Position numbers and translations under genes: made by a program. This document shows, one piece after another, positions 25,112-34,740 of a DNA stretch of 64,000 nucleotides. The stretch comes from RPQJ01 sp963707145. GTDB lineage: Bacteria > Pseudomonadota > Gammaproteobacteria > Steroidobacterales > Steroidobacteraceae. Position 1 is the first letter of the stretch, and every line of letters begins with the position of its first letter. The stretch lies in the NCBI GenBank assembly GCA_963707145.1, contig CAVPOQ010000005.1, forward strand, positions 1 to 64,000, read 5' to 3'. Under the pieces are notes generated by a model, which did not search any database, had not been told where the DNA came from, and worked only from the letters and a program-made list of their open reading frames with translations.

Positions 25112-27724
25112 ATGCGCCAGGACAAGCTGACCTCCAAGTTCCAGATGGCCCTGGCCGACGCCCAGTCGTCGGCGCTCGGCCGCGACCACCAGTTCATCGA
25201 GCCCGCCCACCTGATGCTGGCGCTGCTCGACCAGCAGGGCGGCACCGTGCGGCCGCTGCTGGAGAAGTCCGGCGCGAAGGTGAGTCTGCTGCGCTCGCGG
25301 CTCGGCGAGGCGCTCGACCGCCTGCCGAAGGTGGAGGGCACGGGCGGCGAGGTGCACGTCTCGAACGACCTCGGCAAGCTGCTCAACCTGACCGACAAGC
25401 TCGCGCAGAAGCGCGGTGACCAGTACATCTCGAGCGAGCTGTTCATCCTCGCCGCGATCGAGGACAAGGGCTCGCTCGGCGCGTTGCTCAAGGACGCCGG
25501 TGTCGTGAAAGGCGCCATCGAGCGCGCCATCGACGAGGTGCGCGGCGGCGAGAAAATCACGGACCCCAACGCCGAAGAGCAGCGTCAGGCGCTCGAGAAG
25601 TACACCATCGACCTCACCGAGCGCGCCGAGCAGGGCAAGCTCGACCCGGTGATCGGCCGTGACGACGAGATCCGCCGCACGATCCAGGTGCTGCAGCGTC
25701 GCACCAAGAACAACCCGGTGCTGATCGGCGAGCCCGGCGTCGGCAAGACCGCGATCGTCGAGGGCCTCGCGCAGCGCATCGTCAACGGCGAGGTGCCCGA
25801 GGGCCTCAAGGACAAGCGCATCCTCGCGCTCGACATGGGCTCACTGATCGCGGGCGCGAAGTTCCGGGGCGAGTTCGAGGAGCGCCTCAAGGGCGTGCTG
25901 AGCGACCTCGCCAAGCAGGAAGGCCGCGTGATCCTGTTCGTCGACGAGCTGCACACGATGGTCGGCGCCGGCAAGGCCGAGGGCGCCATGGACGCCGGCA
26001 ACATGCTGAAGCCCGCGCTCGCGCGCGGCGAGCTGCACTGCGTCGGTGCCACCACGCTCGACGAGTACCGCAAGTACGTCGAGAAGGACGCGGCGCTCGA
26101 GCGGCGCTTCCAGAAAGTGCTGGTGAACGAGCCCTCGGTGGAGGACACCATCGCGATCCTGCGCGGCCTCAAGGAGCGCTACGCGGTGCACCACAAGGTG
26201 GAGATCACCGACCCCGCGATCGTCGCCGCGGCCACGCTCTCGCACCGCTACATCGCCGACCGCCAGCTGCCCGACAAGGCCATCGACCTGATCGACGAGG
26301 CGGCCTCGCGCATCCGCATGGAGATCGACTCGAAGCCCGAGGAGCTCGACCGCCTCGACCGGCGCATCGTGCAGCTCAAGATGGAGCGCGAGGCGCTCAA
26401 GAAGGAGGGCGACGAGGCGTCGAAGAAGCGCCTGCTGGCGCTCGACGAGCAGCTTGGGCTCCTCGAGCGCGAATACGCCGACCTCGAGGAGATCTGGAAG
26501 GCGGAGAAGGCGACCGCGCAGGGCGCGGCGCAGATCAAGGAGGAACTCGAGCGGACACGGCTCGAGTTCGACGCGGCGCGCCGCGCCGGCGACCTGACGC
26601 GCATGTCCGAGCTGCAGTACGGAAAGATCCCGGAGCTCGAGAAGCGCATCCAGGCGGCGCAGGCCGCGGAGTCGAAGGCGCCGACGCTGGTGCGCAACAA
26701 GGTCACCGACGAGGAGATCGCCGAGGTGGTCTCCAAGTGGACCGGCATCCCGGTCTCGAAGATGCTCGAGGGGGAACGCGAGAAACTGCTCAGGATGGAG
26801 CAGGCGCTGGCGAAGCGCGTGGTCGGGCAGGACGAGGCCGTGAAGGCCGTGTCCGACGCGATCCGCCGCTCGCGCGCTGGCCTCTCCGACCCGAACCGGC
26901 CCAACGGCTCGTTCCTGTTCCTCGGCCCCACCGGCGTGGGCAAGACCGAGCTCTCCAAGGCGCTCGCCGAGTTCCTCTTCGACACCGAGGAGGCCATGGT
27001 GCGCATCGACATGTCGGAGTTCATGGAGAAGCACTCCGTGGCGCGCATGATCGGCGCGCCCCCGGGCTACGTGGGCTACGAGGAAGGCGGCTACCTGACC
27101 GAGGCGGTGCGCCGCCGGCCGTACTCCGTGATCCTGCTCGACGAGGTCGAGAAGGCGCACCCGGACGTGTTCAACGTGCTGTTGCAGGTACTCGATGACG
27201 GGCGCCTCACCGACGGCCAGGGCCGCACGGTGGACTTCCGCAACACCGTGATCATCATGACCTCGAACCTCGGCTCGCAGCTCATCCAGGAGCTCTCGGG
27301 CGAGGAGAACTACGCGAAGATGAAGTCCGCGGTGATGGAGGTCGTCGGCCAGCACTTCCGGCCCGAGTTCATCAACCGCGTGGACGAGGTGGTGGTGTTC
27401 CACCCGCTCGGCCGCGAGCACATCCGCTCGATCGTCGACATCCAGGTCGGGTACCTGCGCAAGCGGCTCACCGATCGCGACATGCTGCTCGAACTCGACG
27501 ACGCCGCGCGCGACCTGCTCGGCGAGGCGGGCTTCGACCCGGTGTACGGCGCGCGGCCGCTGAAGCGCGCGATCCAGCACCAGCTCGAGAATCCGCTGGC
27601 GCAGTCGATCCTGCGCGGCGATTTCGCTCCGGGCGACCGCGTGCTCGTCACCGCCCGCGACGGCGCGCTCGCGTTCGAGAAGCAGGGTGACGCGCCGGCG
27701 GAGGCAGCGAAGCGGCGGGCGTGA
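25112..27724 (+). CDS. clpB: ATP-dependent disaggregase ClpB
   Basis: 870 residues from ATG 25112 (GGGAG 9 bases upstream). The N-domain (about 1-145) is followed by AAA-1 with Walker A GEPGVGKT and Walker B VILFVDELHTM, a long charged coiled-coil middle domain (about 405-525), then AAA-2 with GPTGVGKTELSKAL, the pore loop GYVGYEEGGYLT and VILLDEVEKAHPDV. The length and middle domain separate ClpB from ClpA and ClpC. With DnaK it pulls polypeptides out of aggregates in the cytoplasm. A sigma32-type promoter lies directly upstream. Confidence 0.98.
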   Translation: MRQDKLTSKFQMALADAQSSALGRDHQFIEPAHLMLALLDQQGGTVRPLLEKSGAKVSLLRSRLGEALDRLPKVEGTGGEVHVSNDLGKLLNLTDKLAQKRGDQYISSELFILAAIEDKGSLGALLKDAGVVKGAIERAIDEVRGGEKITDPNAEEQRQALEKYTIDLTERAEQGKLDPVIGRDDEIRRTIQVLQRRTKNNPVLIGEPGVGKTAIVEGLAQRIVNGEVPEGLKDKRILALDMGSLIAGAKFRGEFEERLKGVLSDLAKQEGRVILFVDELHTMVGAGKAEGAMDAGNMLKPALARGELHCVGATTLDEYRKYVEKDAALERRFQKVLVNEPSVEDTIAILRGLKERYAVHHKVEITDPAIVAAATLSHRYIADRQLPDKAIDLIDEAASRIRMEIDSKPEELDRLDRRIVQLKMEREALKKEGDEASKKRLLALDEQLGLLEREYADLEEIWKAEKATAQGAAQIKEELERTRLEFDAARRAGDLTRMSELQYGKIPELEKRIQAAQAAESKAPTLVRNKVTDEEIAEVVSKWTGIPVSKMLEGEREKLLRMEQALAKRVVGQDEAVKAVSDAIRRSRAGLSDPNRPNGSFLFLGPTGVGKTELSKALAEFLFDTEEAMVRIDMSEFMEKHSVARMIGAPPGYVGYEEGGYLTEAVRRRPYSVILLDEVEKAHPDVFNVLLQVLDDGRLTDGQGRTVDFRNTVIIMTSNLGSQLIQELSGEENYAKMKSAVMEVVGQHFRPEFINRVDEVVVFHPLGREHIRSIVDIQVGYLRKRLTDRDMLLELDDAARDLLGEAGFDPVYGARPLKRAIQHQLENPLAQSILRGDFAPGDRVLVTARDGALAFEKQGDAPAEAAKRRA

Positions 27725-27752
27725 CGCGAATGCCGCGGTGTTCCGGCGGCGC

Positions 27753-27867
27753 GGCCCTGGACGGTCGGGAGCCTGCCGCAGGAACGCCGTGAACCCGTCC
27801 CTGGGGGCTCGCGCGCCGCATCCCTGCGGCGCGACGTCCTGCGGCAGGCTCCCGACCGTCCAGGGCC
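27753..27867. repeat. Long intergenic inverted repeat between clpB and the FmdB-type gene
   Basis: Two perfectly complementary 31-base arms (27753-27783 and 27837-27867) enclose a second, inner palindrome GCGCCGCA-TCCC-TGCGGCGC (27813-27832). The whole can fold as one long hairpin. It lies 28 bases after the clpB stop. Size and nested form resemble REP/BIME-type or MITE-like intergenic palindromes that recur in gammaproteobacterial genomes; it could also stop clpB transcription. No second copy is present in this window. Confidence 0.88.
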
Positions 27868-27939
27868 ACGCCGCAAGCGGTCGGCCGCTACCTTCGCGCC
27901 GGGCCGCAAACGCGGCGCAGCGCCCGCGAACCACAACCG

Positions 27940-27945
27940 TATAAT
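27940..27945 (+). promoter_or_regulatory. -10 box upstream of the FmdB-type gene
   Basis: A perfect TATAAT 33 bases before ATG 27979. No good -35 is visible at the matching distance, so this is a partial promoter call. Confidence 0.45.
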
Positions 27946-27978
27946 CCGGCGCCACCCATCCACGTCGACGACTGCCCC

Positions 27979-28398
27979 ATGCCGATCTACGAGTACGAAT
28001 GTCAGAAGTGCGGCCACACGCTCGAGGCGCTGCAGCGGCTCGCGGACAAGCCGCTGCGCGAATGTCCCGAGTGCGGCAAGCACCAGCTGAAGCGGCTGGT
28101 GTCCGCACCGCTGTTCCGGCTTGCGGGCAGCGGCTGGTACGAGACCGACTTCAAGTCCGACAAGGAGAACAAGCGCAACCTCGTCGAGAAGGGCGAGAAG
28201 GAATCGGCTCCAGCGGCGGAGTCGAAGGACGCGGCGCCAGCGAAGGATGCCGCGCCAGCGAAGAAGGAGAGCAAGGACGAAGCGCCGGCGAAGTCGCGCA
28301 CCGTCGTGGCGAAGCCGGCCCGCAAGGCGTCGAAAGCCGCCAAGCCCGCCGCCAAGCCCGCCGCCAAGCGTGCCACCAGGCCCGCCGCCAGGCGCTGA
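27979..28398 (+). CDS. FmdB-family zinc-ribbon protein with Lys/Ala-rich tail
   Basis: 139 residues. Residues 1-45 are an FmdB-type zinc ribbon: MPIYEYECQKCGHTLE, then CPECG, with two CxxC pairs as zinc ligands. From about residue 60 the chain is low-complexity, made of E/K/A/P runs and ending in KAAKPAAKPA-type repeats like histone H1. The role of FmdB proteins is not settled. Here it precedes a DUF502 gene and aspS, an arrangement common in proteobacteria, and all three probably form one operon. Confidence 0.88.
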   Translation: MPIYEYECQKCGHTLEALQRLADKPLRECPECGKHQLKRLVSAPLFRLAGSGWYETDFKSDKENKRNLVEKGEKESAPAAESKDAAPAKDAAPAKKESKDEAPAKSRTVVAKPARKASKAAKPAAKPAAKRATRPAARR

Positions 28399-28410
28399 GG
28401 GGCCGACCCG

Positions 28411-29115
28411 GTGACGACTCCGACGCCTCCTGCATCCGAGCCCTTCGACCTGCCCCGGCGCAGCCGCACACGGGCATTGCGCAACTACCTGATCGGCGGC
28501 CTGCTGATCTGGATTCCGATCATGGTTACGGTCTGGGTGGTCCGGTTCCTCTCGGGCATCCTCGACCAGTCGCTGCTGCTGCTGCCGCCGTCGTGGCGGC
28601 CGGAAGCCGTGTTCGGCATGTACATCCCCGGGCTCGGCGTCATCCTGTCGCTGCTGCTGCTGCTGCTGACCGGTCTCCTGGTGAAGAACCTGTTTGGCGG
28701 GCAGATGATCGCGGGACTGGAGTCCCTCGTGCGGCGCATCCCGGTGGTGGGCGCGGTCTATGGTGGCGCCAAGACCTTCAGCGAAACGGTGCTCACGGAC
28801 AAGGGGAAGTCCTTCAAGCAGGTGGTGATGGTCGAGTTCCCGCGCAAGGGGGTCTACAGCATCGGCTTCATCACGTCGCACGACCTCGAGGAGGTCCAGG
28901 CGAGGACGGCGCAGGACGTGACCTGCGTGTTCGTGCCGACCACACCGAATCCGACCACGGGTTTCATCATCCTCGTGCCGAAGAACGAGGTCGTGCACCT
29001 GGACATGACCGTCGACGAGGCCTTCAAGATGCTGCTCACGCTCGGCGTAGTCGTGCCGACCTGGACGAACAAGCCCGCCGACGGTCTTCTTGCACCGCCA
29101 CAAGGCGGCCCGTAA
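28411..29115 (+). CDS. DUF502 inner-membrane protein
   Basis: 234 residues. Two transmembrane segments lie near 26-50 and 76-98 (LIGGLLIWIPIMVTVWVVRF and a Leu-rich helix). Family signatures follow: RRIPVVGAVYGGAKTFSETV, VVMVEFPRKGVYSIGFIT, VFVPTTPNPTTGFIILVPK. The function is unknown; homologues are widespread in proteobacteria and usually precede aspS, as here. It begins 12 bases after the FmdB-type gene, so the genes are likely co-transcribed. Confidence 0.9.
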   Translation: MTTPTPPASEPFDLPRRSRTRALRNYLIGGLLIWIPIMVTVWVVRFLSGILDQSLLLLPPSWRPEAVFGMYIPGLGVILSLLLLLLTGLLVKNLFGGQMIAGLESLVRRIPVVGAVYGGAKTFSETVLTDKGKSFKQVVMVEFPRKGVYSIGFITSHDLEEVQARTAQDVTCVFVPTTPNPTTGFIILVPKNEVVHLDMTVDEAFKMLLTLGVVVPTWTNKPADGLLAPPQGGP

Positions 29116-29174
29116 CATCGCGGCCCTTCTGGAAATTCCGGCCCCGGGGCTCCGGTAGACCCGCCCCGTCCATC

Positions 29175-30957
29175 ATGCCCATGCGTACCCACTACTGCGG
29201 CGAGGTCAACGAACGCCTCGTCGGTTCCACCGTCTCCGTCGCGGGCTGGGTCCACCGACGCCGCGACCATGGCGGCGTGATCTTCGTGGACCTGCGCGAC
29301 CGCAGCGGCCTGCTGCAACTGGTGTTCGACCCGGACGCGGCCGCCGTCTTCGCCGAGGCCGAGCGCGTGCGCGGCGAGTGGGTGCTCAAGGTCGAGGGCA
29401 CGGTGCGTCCGCGACCCGAGGGCACGGTCAACCCGAACCTCGCCTCCGGCAGGGTCGAGCTGCTCGCGACCTCGATCGAGGTACTGAACCGCTCCGAGCC
29501 GCTGCCGTTCCAGCTCGACGAGGAGGTCCGCGAGGAGACGCGCCTCAAGTACCGCTACATCGACCTGCGCCGCGACGTCATGCAGCACCGCCTGCGCCTG
29601 CGTCACTCGGTCACGCGCGCGATGCGGGAATTCCTCGACACGCACGGCTTCGTGGACGTCGAGACGCCGATGCTCACCAAGGCCACGCCGGAGGGCGCGC
29701 GCGACTACCTGGTGCCGAGTCGCACCCAGGCCGGCAAGTTCTTCGCGCTGCCGCAGTCGCCGCAGATCTTCAAGCAGCTGCTGATGATGGCGGGCTTCGA
29801 TCGCTACTACCAGATCGTGCGCTGCTTCCGCGACGAGGACCTGCGCGCCGACCGCCAGCCGGAATTCACGCAGCTCGACATCGAGACCTCGTTCCTCACC
29901 CGCGACGAGATCACGGGGCTGATGGAAGCGCTGGTGCGCGCGCTGTTCGAGCGGGTGATGGGCGTGAAGCTGCCCGACCCGTTCCCGCGCATGAGCTACG
30001 ACGAGGCGATGCGCCGCTACGCGTCGGACAAGCCGGACCTGCGCGTGCCGCTCGAGCTGGTGGACGTCGCCGACCTCGTCAAGGACAGCGAGTTCAAGGT
30101 GTTTTCCGCGCCCGCCGCGGACCCCGAGGGCCGGGTCGCGGCGCTGCGCGTGCCGGGCGGCGGCGAGAAGCTCTCGCGCAAGCAGATCGACGACTACCAG
30201 GCCTACGTGGCCCGCTATGGCGCGAAGGGCCTCGCCTACGTGAAGGTGAACGACGCCGCGAAGGGTCGCGAGGGGCTGCAGTCGCCGATCCTCAAGTTCC
30301 TGTCGGATGCGGCGGTCGCCGGCCTCATGCAGCGCACCGGTGCGCAGACCGGCGACCTCGTGTTCTTCGGCGCCGACAAGGCGAAGGTCGTGAACGACGC
30401 GCTCGGCGCGCTGCGGCTCAAGGTCGGCCAGGATCTCGGGCTGGTGGAGGAGGGCTGGCGGCCGCTGTGGGTCGTGGACTTCCCGATGTTCGAGTGGGAC
30501 CCGGACGCGAAACGCTGGGCCGCCATGCACCATCCGTTCACCTCGCCGGTGGACGACGACGCCGACGGCGCTCAAGCGCGATCCGGGCAAGGCGCTGGCG
30601 CGTGCCTACGACCTGGTGTTGAACGGCTCGGAGGTCGGCGGCGGCTCGGTGCGCATCCACCGCAGCGAGATGCAGTCCACGGTGTTCGAGCTGCTCGGCA
30701 TCGGGCCCGAGGAGGCGCAGAAGAAGTTCGGCTTCCTGCTCGAGGCGCTGAGGTACGGTGCGCCGCCGCACGGCGGCATCGCCTTCGGCCTCGACCGGCT
30801 CGTGATGCTGATGGCGGGCGCCGAGTCCATCCGCGACGTGATCGCCTTCCCCAAGACCCAGACGGCGAGTTGCCCGCTGACCGATGCGCCGACCGAGGTG
30901 TCGGAGCAGCAGCTGCGGGAACTGCACATCCGCGTGAGGACGCCGGTCAAAGAGTGA
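29175..30957 (+). CDS. aspS: Aspartyl-tRNA synthetase (frameshifted by one base)
   Basis: Class II AspRS of about 593 residues after correction. The N-terminal anticodon-binding OB fold (about 1-110: YCGEVNERLVGSTVSVAGWV) is followed by the catalytic core with YLVPSRTQAGKFFALPQSPQ and the motif 2 region RCFRDEDLRADRQPEFTQ. Family sequence holds through HHPFTSPVDDDAD near 30566, breaks, and resumes one frame over (ALKRDPGKALARAYDLVLNG) to motif 3 (GGIAFGLDRLVMLMAG) and the stop at 30955-30957. Dropping one G at about 30567 restores the gene. An essential synthetase with a perfect single-base break is best read as a sequence error. ATG 29181 is an alternative start. Confidence 0.9.
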
Positions 30958-31634
30958 TGGGCGGCGACACGGTCGTCCTCGTCCACGGCCTGTGGATGAA
31001 CGGGCTCGAGCTCGGGATGCTCGGGCACAGGCTGCGCCACGAGCACGGATTCGACGTCCGCACCTTTTCCTACCCGACGCTGCATGGCGAGGTGGCGGCG
31101 ATCTGCGCCGAGTTGGCCGGGTTCGCGGAGCGCTCGGCCGCCGGCCGGCGGGTGCACCTGGTCGGTCACAGTCTCGGCGGGATGCTCGTCTACCGCACGC
31201 TGAGCGAGTGCGGCGCGGGCCGGCTGACGGGCAACGCCGTGCTGCTTGGCTCGCCGCTGAACGGCAGCAAGGCCGCACGCGCCGCGTCGCGCTGGCCGCT
31301 GCTGCGGCCGCTGCTCGGGCCGCACGTGCTGGGCGAACTCGCCGAGCCCCGCGGCCGCGCCTGGACCGGCGGGAACGCGATCGGGATGATCGCCGGTTCG
31401 CTGCGCGTCGGCACCGGGCAGTTCTTCGCGCAATTCGACGAGGACAACGACGGCACGGTCGGCGTGAGCGAGACCCGCATCCCGGGGCTCACCGATCACC
31501 TCGTGCTGCCGCACAGCCACATCGGGATGCTGTTCGCCGCGGACGTCGCCCGCGAGGTCGCGGTGTTCCTGCGCGATCGCCGCTTCTCGACCTCCGGTGG
31601 CGCTGGTGCCGGAGGCGGCAGCGGGCCTGCGTGA
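30957..31634 (+). CDS. Alpha/beta-hydrolase, lipase-like
   Basis: 225 residues; ATG 30957 overlaps the aspS stop by one base. The fold signatures are VVLVHGLWMNG (oxyanion region) and HLVGHSLGGMLVYR with nucleophile Ser in GHSLG. A probable catalytic His is in LPHSHIGMLF near the C-terminus, and FDEDNDGTVGVSET may hold the acid. There is no signal peptide. It resembles bacterial triacylglycerol-lipase-like or PGAP1-type hydrolases of unknown substrate. The tail is Gly/Ser-rich. Confidence 0.85.
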   Translation: MGGDTVVLVHGLWMNGLELGMLGHRLRHEHGFDVRTFSYPTLHGEVAAICAELAGFAERSAAGRRVHLVGHSLGGMLVYRTLSECGAGRLTGNAVLLGSPLNGSKAARAASRWPLLRPLLGPHVLGELAEPRGRAWTGGNAIGMIAGSLRVGTGQFFAQFDEDNDGTVGVSETRIPGLTDHLVLPHSHIGMLFAADVAREVAVFLRDRRFSTSGGAGAGGGSGPA

Positions 31635-31838
31635 GCCGATTCGGGCTGCGCGTTCATCGCGCGGTGCGCCGACGCTCTCGTGACTGAACCACTGACTGGC
31701 GTCGCCTCGGATCCGCTCGACAGGGCGCCCATCTCGCTGAAAGCGACCAGAGCTGGTGTTTCCGCCAGTGGAATATCAAGCTCGATTTCTCGCTGCTGGT
31801 GCCATTCAGGCAACCGTTTATTCAGGGGGGAGCAAGCC

Positions 31839-33194
31839 GTGACGAGCCGTTCCAGGAACCTCGGCGCCGCGACTGCTGGCGCGTTGCTGCTCAGCGCAAT
31901 CGTGTCCGCTGCCGCGCCTGAAGCCCCAAGGACGGGCGTTTACATCGAGAACGTCCGGATCTTCGACGGTCAGTCCGCCCGCCTGTCGGCGCCGTCCAAC
32001 GTGTTGGTCGTCGGCAACCTGATCCAGTCCATTTCCGCCCAGCCGGTCTCAGTGCCGGCGGGCACGACGGTGACCAGGATCCAGGGCGGCGGCCGTACGC
32101 TGATGCCGGGCCTGATCGACAACCATGTGCACATCGCGCTCAGTACCACCAGCCAGACCGACCTGCTGAGCGACGCCATCACCGAGGACGTGTTGCAGGC
32201 GCGGGCCACGGCGGAAGCCGGCGACATGTTGATGCGCGGTTTCACCTCCGTACGCGACATGGGCGGACCGATGCTCACGGCCAGGCCGGCCATCGACAGG
32301 GGCGAGCTGCCCGGCCCGCGCATCTATCCCAGTGGCGCGATGATCTCGCAGACCTCCGGGCACGGCGATTCACGTCTGCCGCAGGAGCGATCACGCCGGT
32401 TCTTCGGCGAGGTGTCGAAGGGCGAGCAGCTCGGAGCGAATTTCATCGCCGATGGCCGCGACGAGGTGCTGACGGCGACGCGGGAGAACCTGCGCGCCGG
32501 CGCGACGCAGATCAAGGTCATGGCGGGCGGCGGCGCCGCGTCGGCCTACGACCCGCTCGACGTCACGCAGTACACGCTCGACGAGATGAAGGCCGCGGTC
32601 GAGGCCGCCAGCGACTGGAACACCTACGTCACGGTGCATGCGTACACGCCGCGCGCGGTACGCCGCGCAGTCGAGGCCGGCGTGCTGTGCATCGAGCACG
32701 GCCAGCTGCTCGACGAGGAAACGATGAAGCTGCTCGCCGACAAGGACATCTGGCTGAGCCTGCAGGCGCTCGATCCGGCGCCGCCGACTGCCCCCGAGTC
32801 GACCCGCCAGAAGAAAGGCCGGGTGATCGACGGCACCGACAATGCCTTCAAATGGGCCATCAAGTACGGCGTGATGCTCGCCTGGGGCACCGATTTCCTG
32901 TTCGACCCGCGGCAGAACGCGAAGCAGACGTCCGACATCCTGAAGCTGAAGCAATGGATGACGCCGGCGGAGATCCTCAAGCTGGTGACCCACGACAACG
33001 CCCAGCTGCTGGCGCTGTCCGGTCCGCGCAACCCCTATCCGGGCCAGCTCGGCGTGGTGGCGCCCGGCGCGCTGGCGGACCTGCTGCTCGTGGATGGTGA
33101 CCCGCTCGCCAACATCGACCTGATCGCTGATCCAGCGAAGAACTTCGTGGTGATCATGAAGGACGGCAAGGTCTACAGGAACACCTTGCGGTGA
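31839..33194 (+). CDS. Secreted metal-dependent amidohydrolase
   Basis: 451 residues from GTG 31839, with AGGGGGGAG just upstream and a signal peptide (residues 1-25, ending VSAAA). The frame is open further upstream, but without secretion features. It is an amidohydrolase-superfamily barrel of the imidazolonepropionase/prolidase-like group: PGLIDNHVHIAL (HxH ligands), QIKVMAGGG around the expected carboxylated Lys, VTVHAYTPRA and CIEHGQLLD for further His ligands, and WGTDFLF with the catalytic Asp. GALADLLLVDGDPL is the usual C-terminal strand. The substrate may be a dipeptide or cyclic amide. The 204-base gap before it shows no gene. Confidence 0.88.
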   Translation: MTSRSRNLGAATAGALLLSAIVSAAAPEAPRTGVYIENVRIFDGQSARLSAPSNVLVVGNLIQSISAQPVSVPAGTTVTRIQGGGRTLMPGLIDNHVHIALSTTSQTDLLSDAITEDVLQARATAEAGDMLMRGFTSVRDMGGPMLTARPAIDRGELPGPRIYPSGAMISQTSGHGDSRLPQERSRRFFGEVSKGEQLGANFIADGRDEVLTATRENLRAGATQIKVMAGGGAASAYDPLDVTQYTLDEMKAAVEAASDWNTYVTVHAYTPRAVRRAVEAGVLCIEHGQLLDEETMKLLADKDIWLSLQALDPAPPTAPESTRQKKGRVIDGTDNAFKWAIKYGVMLAWGTDFLFDPRQNAKQTSDILKLKQWMTPAEILKLVTHDNAQLLALSGPRNPYPGQLGVVAPGALADLLLVDGDPLANIDLIADPAKNFVVIMKDGKVYRNTLR

Positions 33195-33319
33195 CGCCGG
33201 ATCGGGGTCACCGGCCGCTGGTCGCTCCGATCGCGGCTACTCGCGCCGGGGATCACGCGGGGACCGATGGGGTCACAGCCTCGAACGCGCGATGACCTCG
33301 GTCCAGCAGGACTCGTGGA

Positions 33320-34738
33320 TCACCGGTCGGGCATCGCCGCCGGCTGCGGCGCCGCGGCGGTCGCCACGTCCACCCAGCCGCCGCCGAGCGCCCGGTACAG
33401 GTCCACGTGTGCCAGCAGGTATTCGCGCTGGCCCTGGCTGTAGAGCAGCTCCGCGTTGAACAGCGAGGTCTCGGCGTCGAGCACCTCGAGGAAGCTCGAG
33501 TAGCCGCCCTCGAAGCGCTTGCGCGAGAGGCGCGCATAGTCGCGCAGGGCCTCGACCTGGCGGCTCTGCGCCGCGTTGCGCTCCGCGGTCGTCTGCGTCG
33601 CGATCAGTGCGTCGTCCACGTCGGCGAAGGCGCGCTGCACCGTCTTCTCGTAGAACGCCAGCAGCTGTGCGCGCTGTGCGTCGGCCTGTTCGTTCACGCC
33701 GCGGATCGCCCCACCCTGGAAGATCGGCCCGGTCACGTTGCCCGCGTAGTTCCAGGTTCCGGAGCCGCTGCTGAAGAGTTCGTCGAGGTCGAGACTCGCG
33801 ACGCCGAGCAGGCCGGTCAGCGAGATCGAGGGGAAGTAGAGCGCGCGGGCCGCGCTCACCCGCGCGTTCGCCGCGATCAGCGACTCCTCGGCGGCCACGA
33901 CGTCGGGCCGCTGGGTGAGGATCTCGGAGGGCAATGCCTCGGGCACCACGGGCGTGTCGAGCTGCGAGAGCCGGTTGCCGCGCGCGATGGGTCCCGGGTT
34001 GCGCCCGAGCAGCAGCGACAGGGCATTCTCCTGCTGGGCGATCTGCTGCCGCAGGGCCGGCACCGCGGCCGCCGCGACCTCGTACGCCGAGCTCGCCTGC
34101 GACAGCTCGACCTTCGAGATCACGCCGCCCTTGTGTCGCTTCTCGAACACGGTGAGCGCCTGGCGCCGGCTGGCGCGCGTGCGCTCGGCGGTGGCGAGCT
34201 GGTCGTCGAGCGCGAGCAGCGTGATGTAGCCCGCGGTGACCGCGCTCACCACCGAAAGCACTGCCGCGCGGCGGTCCGCCTCGGACGCGCGCCAGTCGGC
34301 GTCGGCCGCGGCGGTCAGGTTGCGCACGCGGCCCCAGACGTCGAGTTCCCAGCCGACGGTGAGCCCGGCATTGCTGAAGTCGCGGCTGCCGTCGTTGCCC
34401 GCGCCGACCACCCGTTCGGACGGCTGCTCGCGGCCGGTGCCCGCGCCGTAGCCGACGGCCGGGAACAGCGGGGCGCGGGTCGTCACCTTCGCGCCGTAGT
34501 ACTCATCGACGCGCGCGGCGGCGATCCTCAGGTCCTCGCTGTTCGCGAGCGCTTCGGCCACGAGGCCGTCGAGCACCGGGTCGTGGAAGCCGGTCCACCA
34601 GCGCGTGTCCGCGGCACCCCGCGTCTCGGCCATCGCGAAGCGGTACTGGGCGGGAACCGCGAGGTCCGGCCGCTGGTAAGGCTCGCCCACGCAGGCGGCG
34701 AGCGTGCCGGCGGCCAGCAGCAGCGTCAGGTGCCGCAC
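33320..34738 (-). CDS. RND efflux outer-membrane factor (NodT/OprM type lipoprotein)
   Basis: 472 residues from GTG 34738, two bases after the transporter stop. A short signal peptide ends in LAAC with Cys16. The TolC-type repeat is visible: two halves rich in coiled coil, with ELDVWGRVRNL, LSLLLGRNPG, LPSEILTQRPDVVAAEESLIAANARVSAARALYFPSISLTG. It would form the outer-membrane channel of the tripartite pump encoded with the two genes upstream. Gene order adaptor-pump-channel is the standard operon. Confidence 0.93.
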   Translation of the reverse strand: MRHLTLLLAAGTLAACVGEPYQRPDLAVPAQYRFAMAETRGAADTRWWTGFHDPVLDGLVAEALANSEDLRIAAARVDEYYGAKVTTRAPLFPAVGYGAGTGREQPSERVVGAGNDGSRDFSNAGLTVGWELDVWGRVRNLTAAADADWRASEADRRAAVLSVVSAVTAGYITLLALDDQLATAERTRASRRQALTVFEKRHKGGVISKVELSQASSAYEVAAAAVPALRQQIAQQENALSLLLGRNPGPIARGNRLSQLDTPVVPEALPSEILTQRPDVVAAEESLIAANARVSAARALYFPSISLTGLLGVASLDLDELFSSGSGTWNYAGNVTGPIFQGGAIRGVNEQADAQRAQLLAFYEKTVQRAFADVDDALIATQTTAERNAAQSRQVEALRDYARLSRKRFEGGYSSFLEVLDAETSLFNAELLYSQGQREYLLAHVDLYRALGGGWVDVATAAAPQPAAMPDR

Positions 34739-34740
34739 GC

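Noticed and set aside
27813..27832. Inner palindrome as a CRISPR-type repeat
   Set aside because: Only one copy, no spacers, and no cas genes in the window.
27999..31634. One 1211-codon frame covering FmdB, DUF502, aspS and the hydrolase
   Set aside because: Only the aspS N-terminal part and the hydrolase are real in this frame; the middle is out of frame because of the aspS indel.
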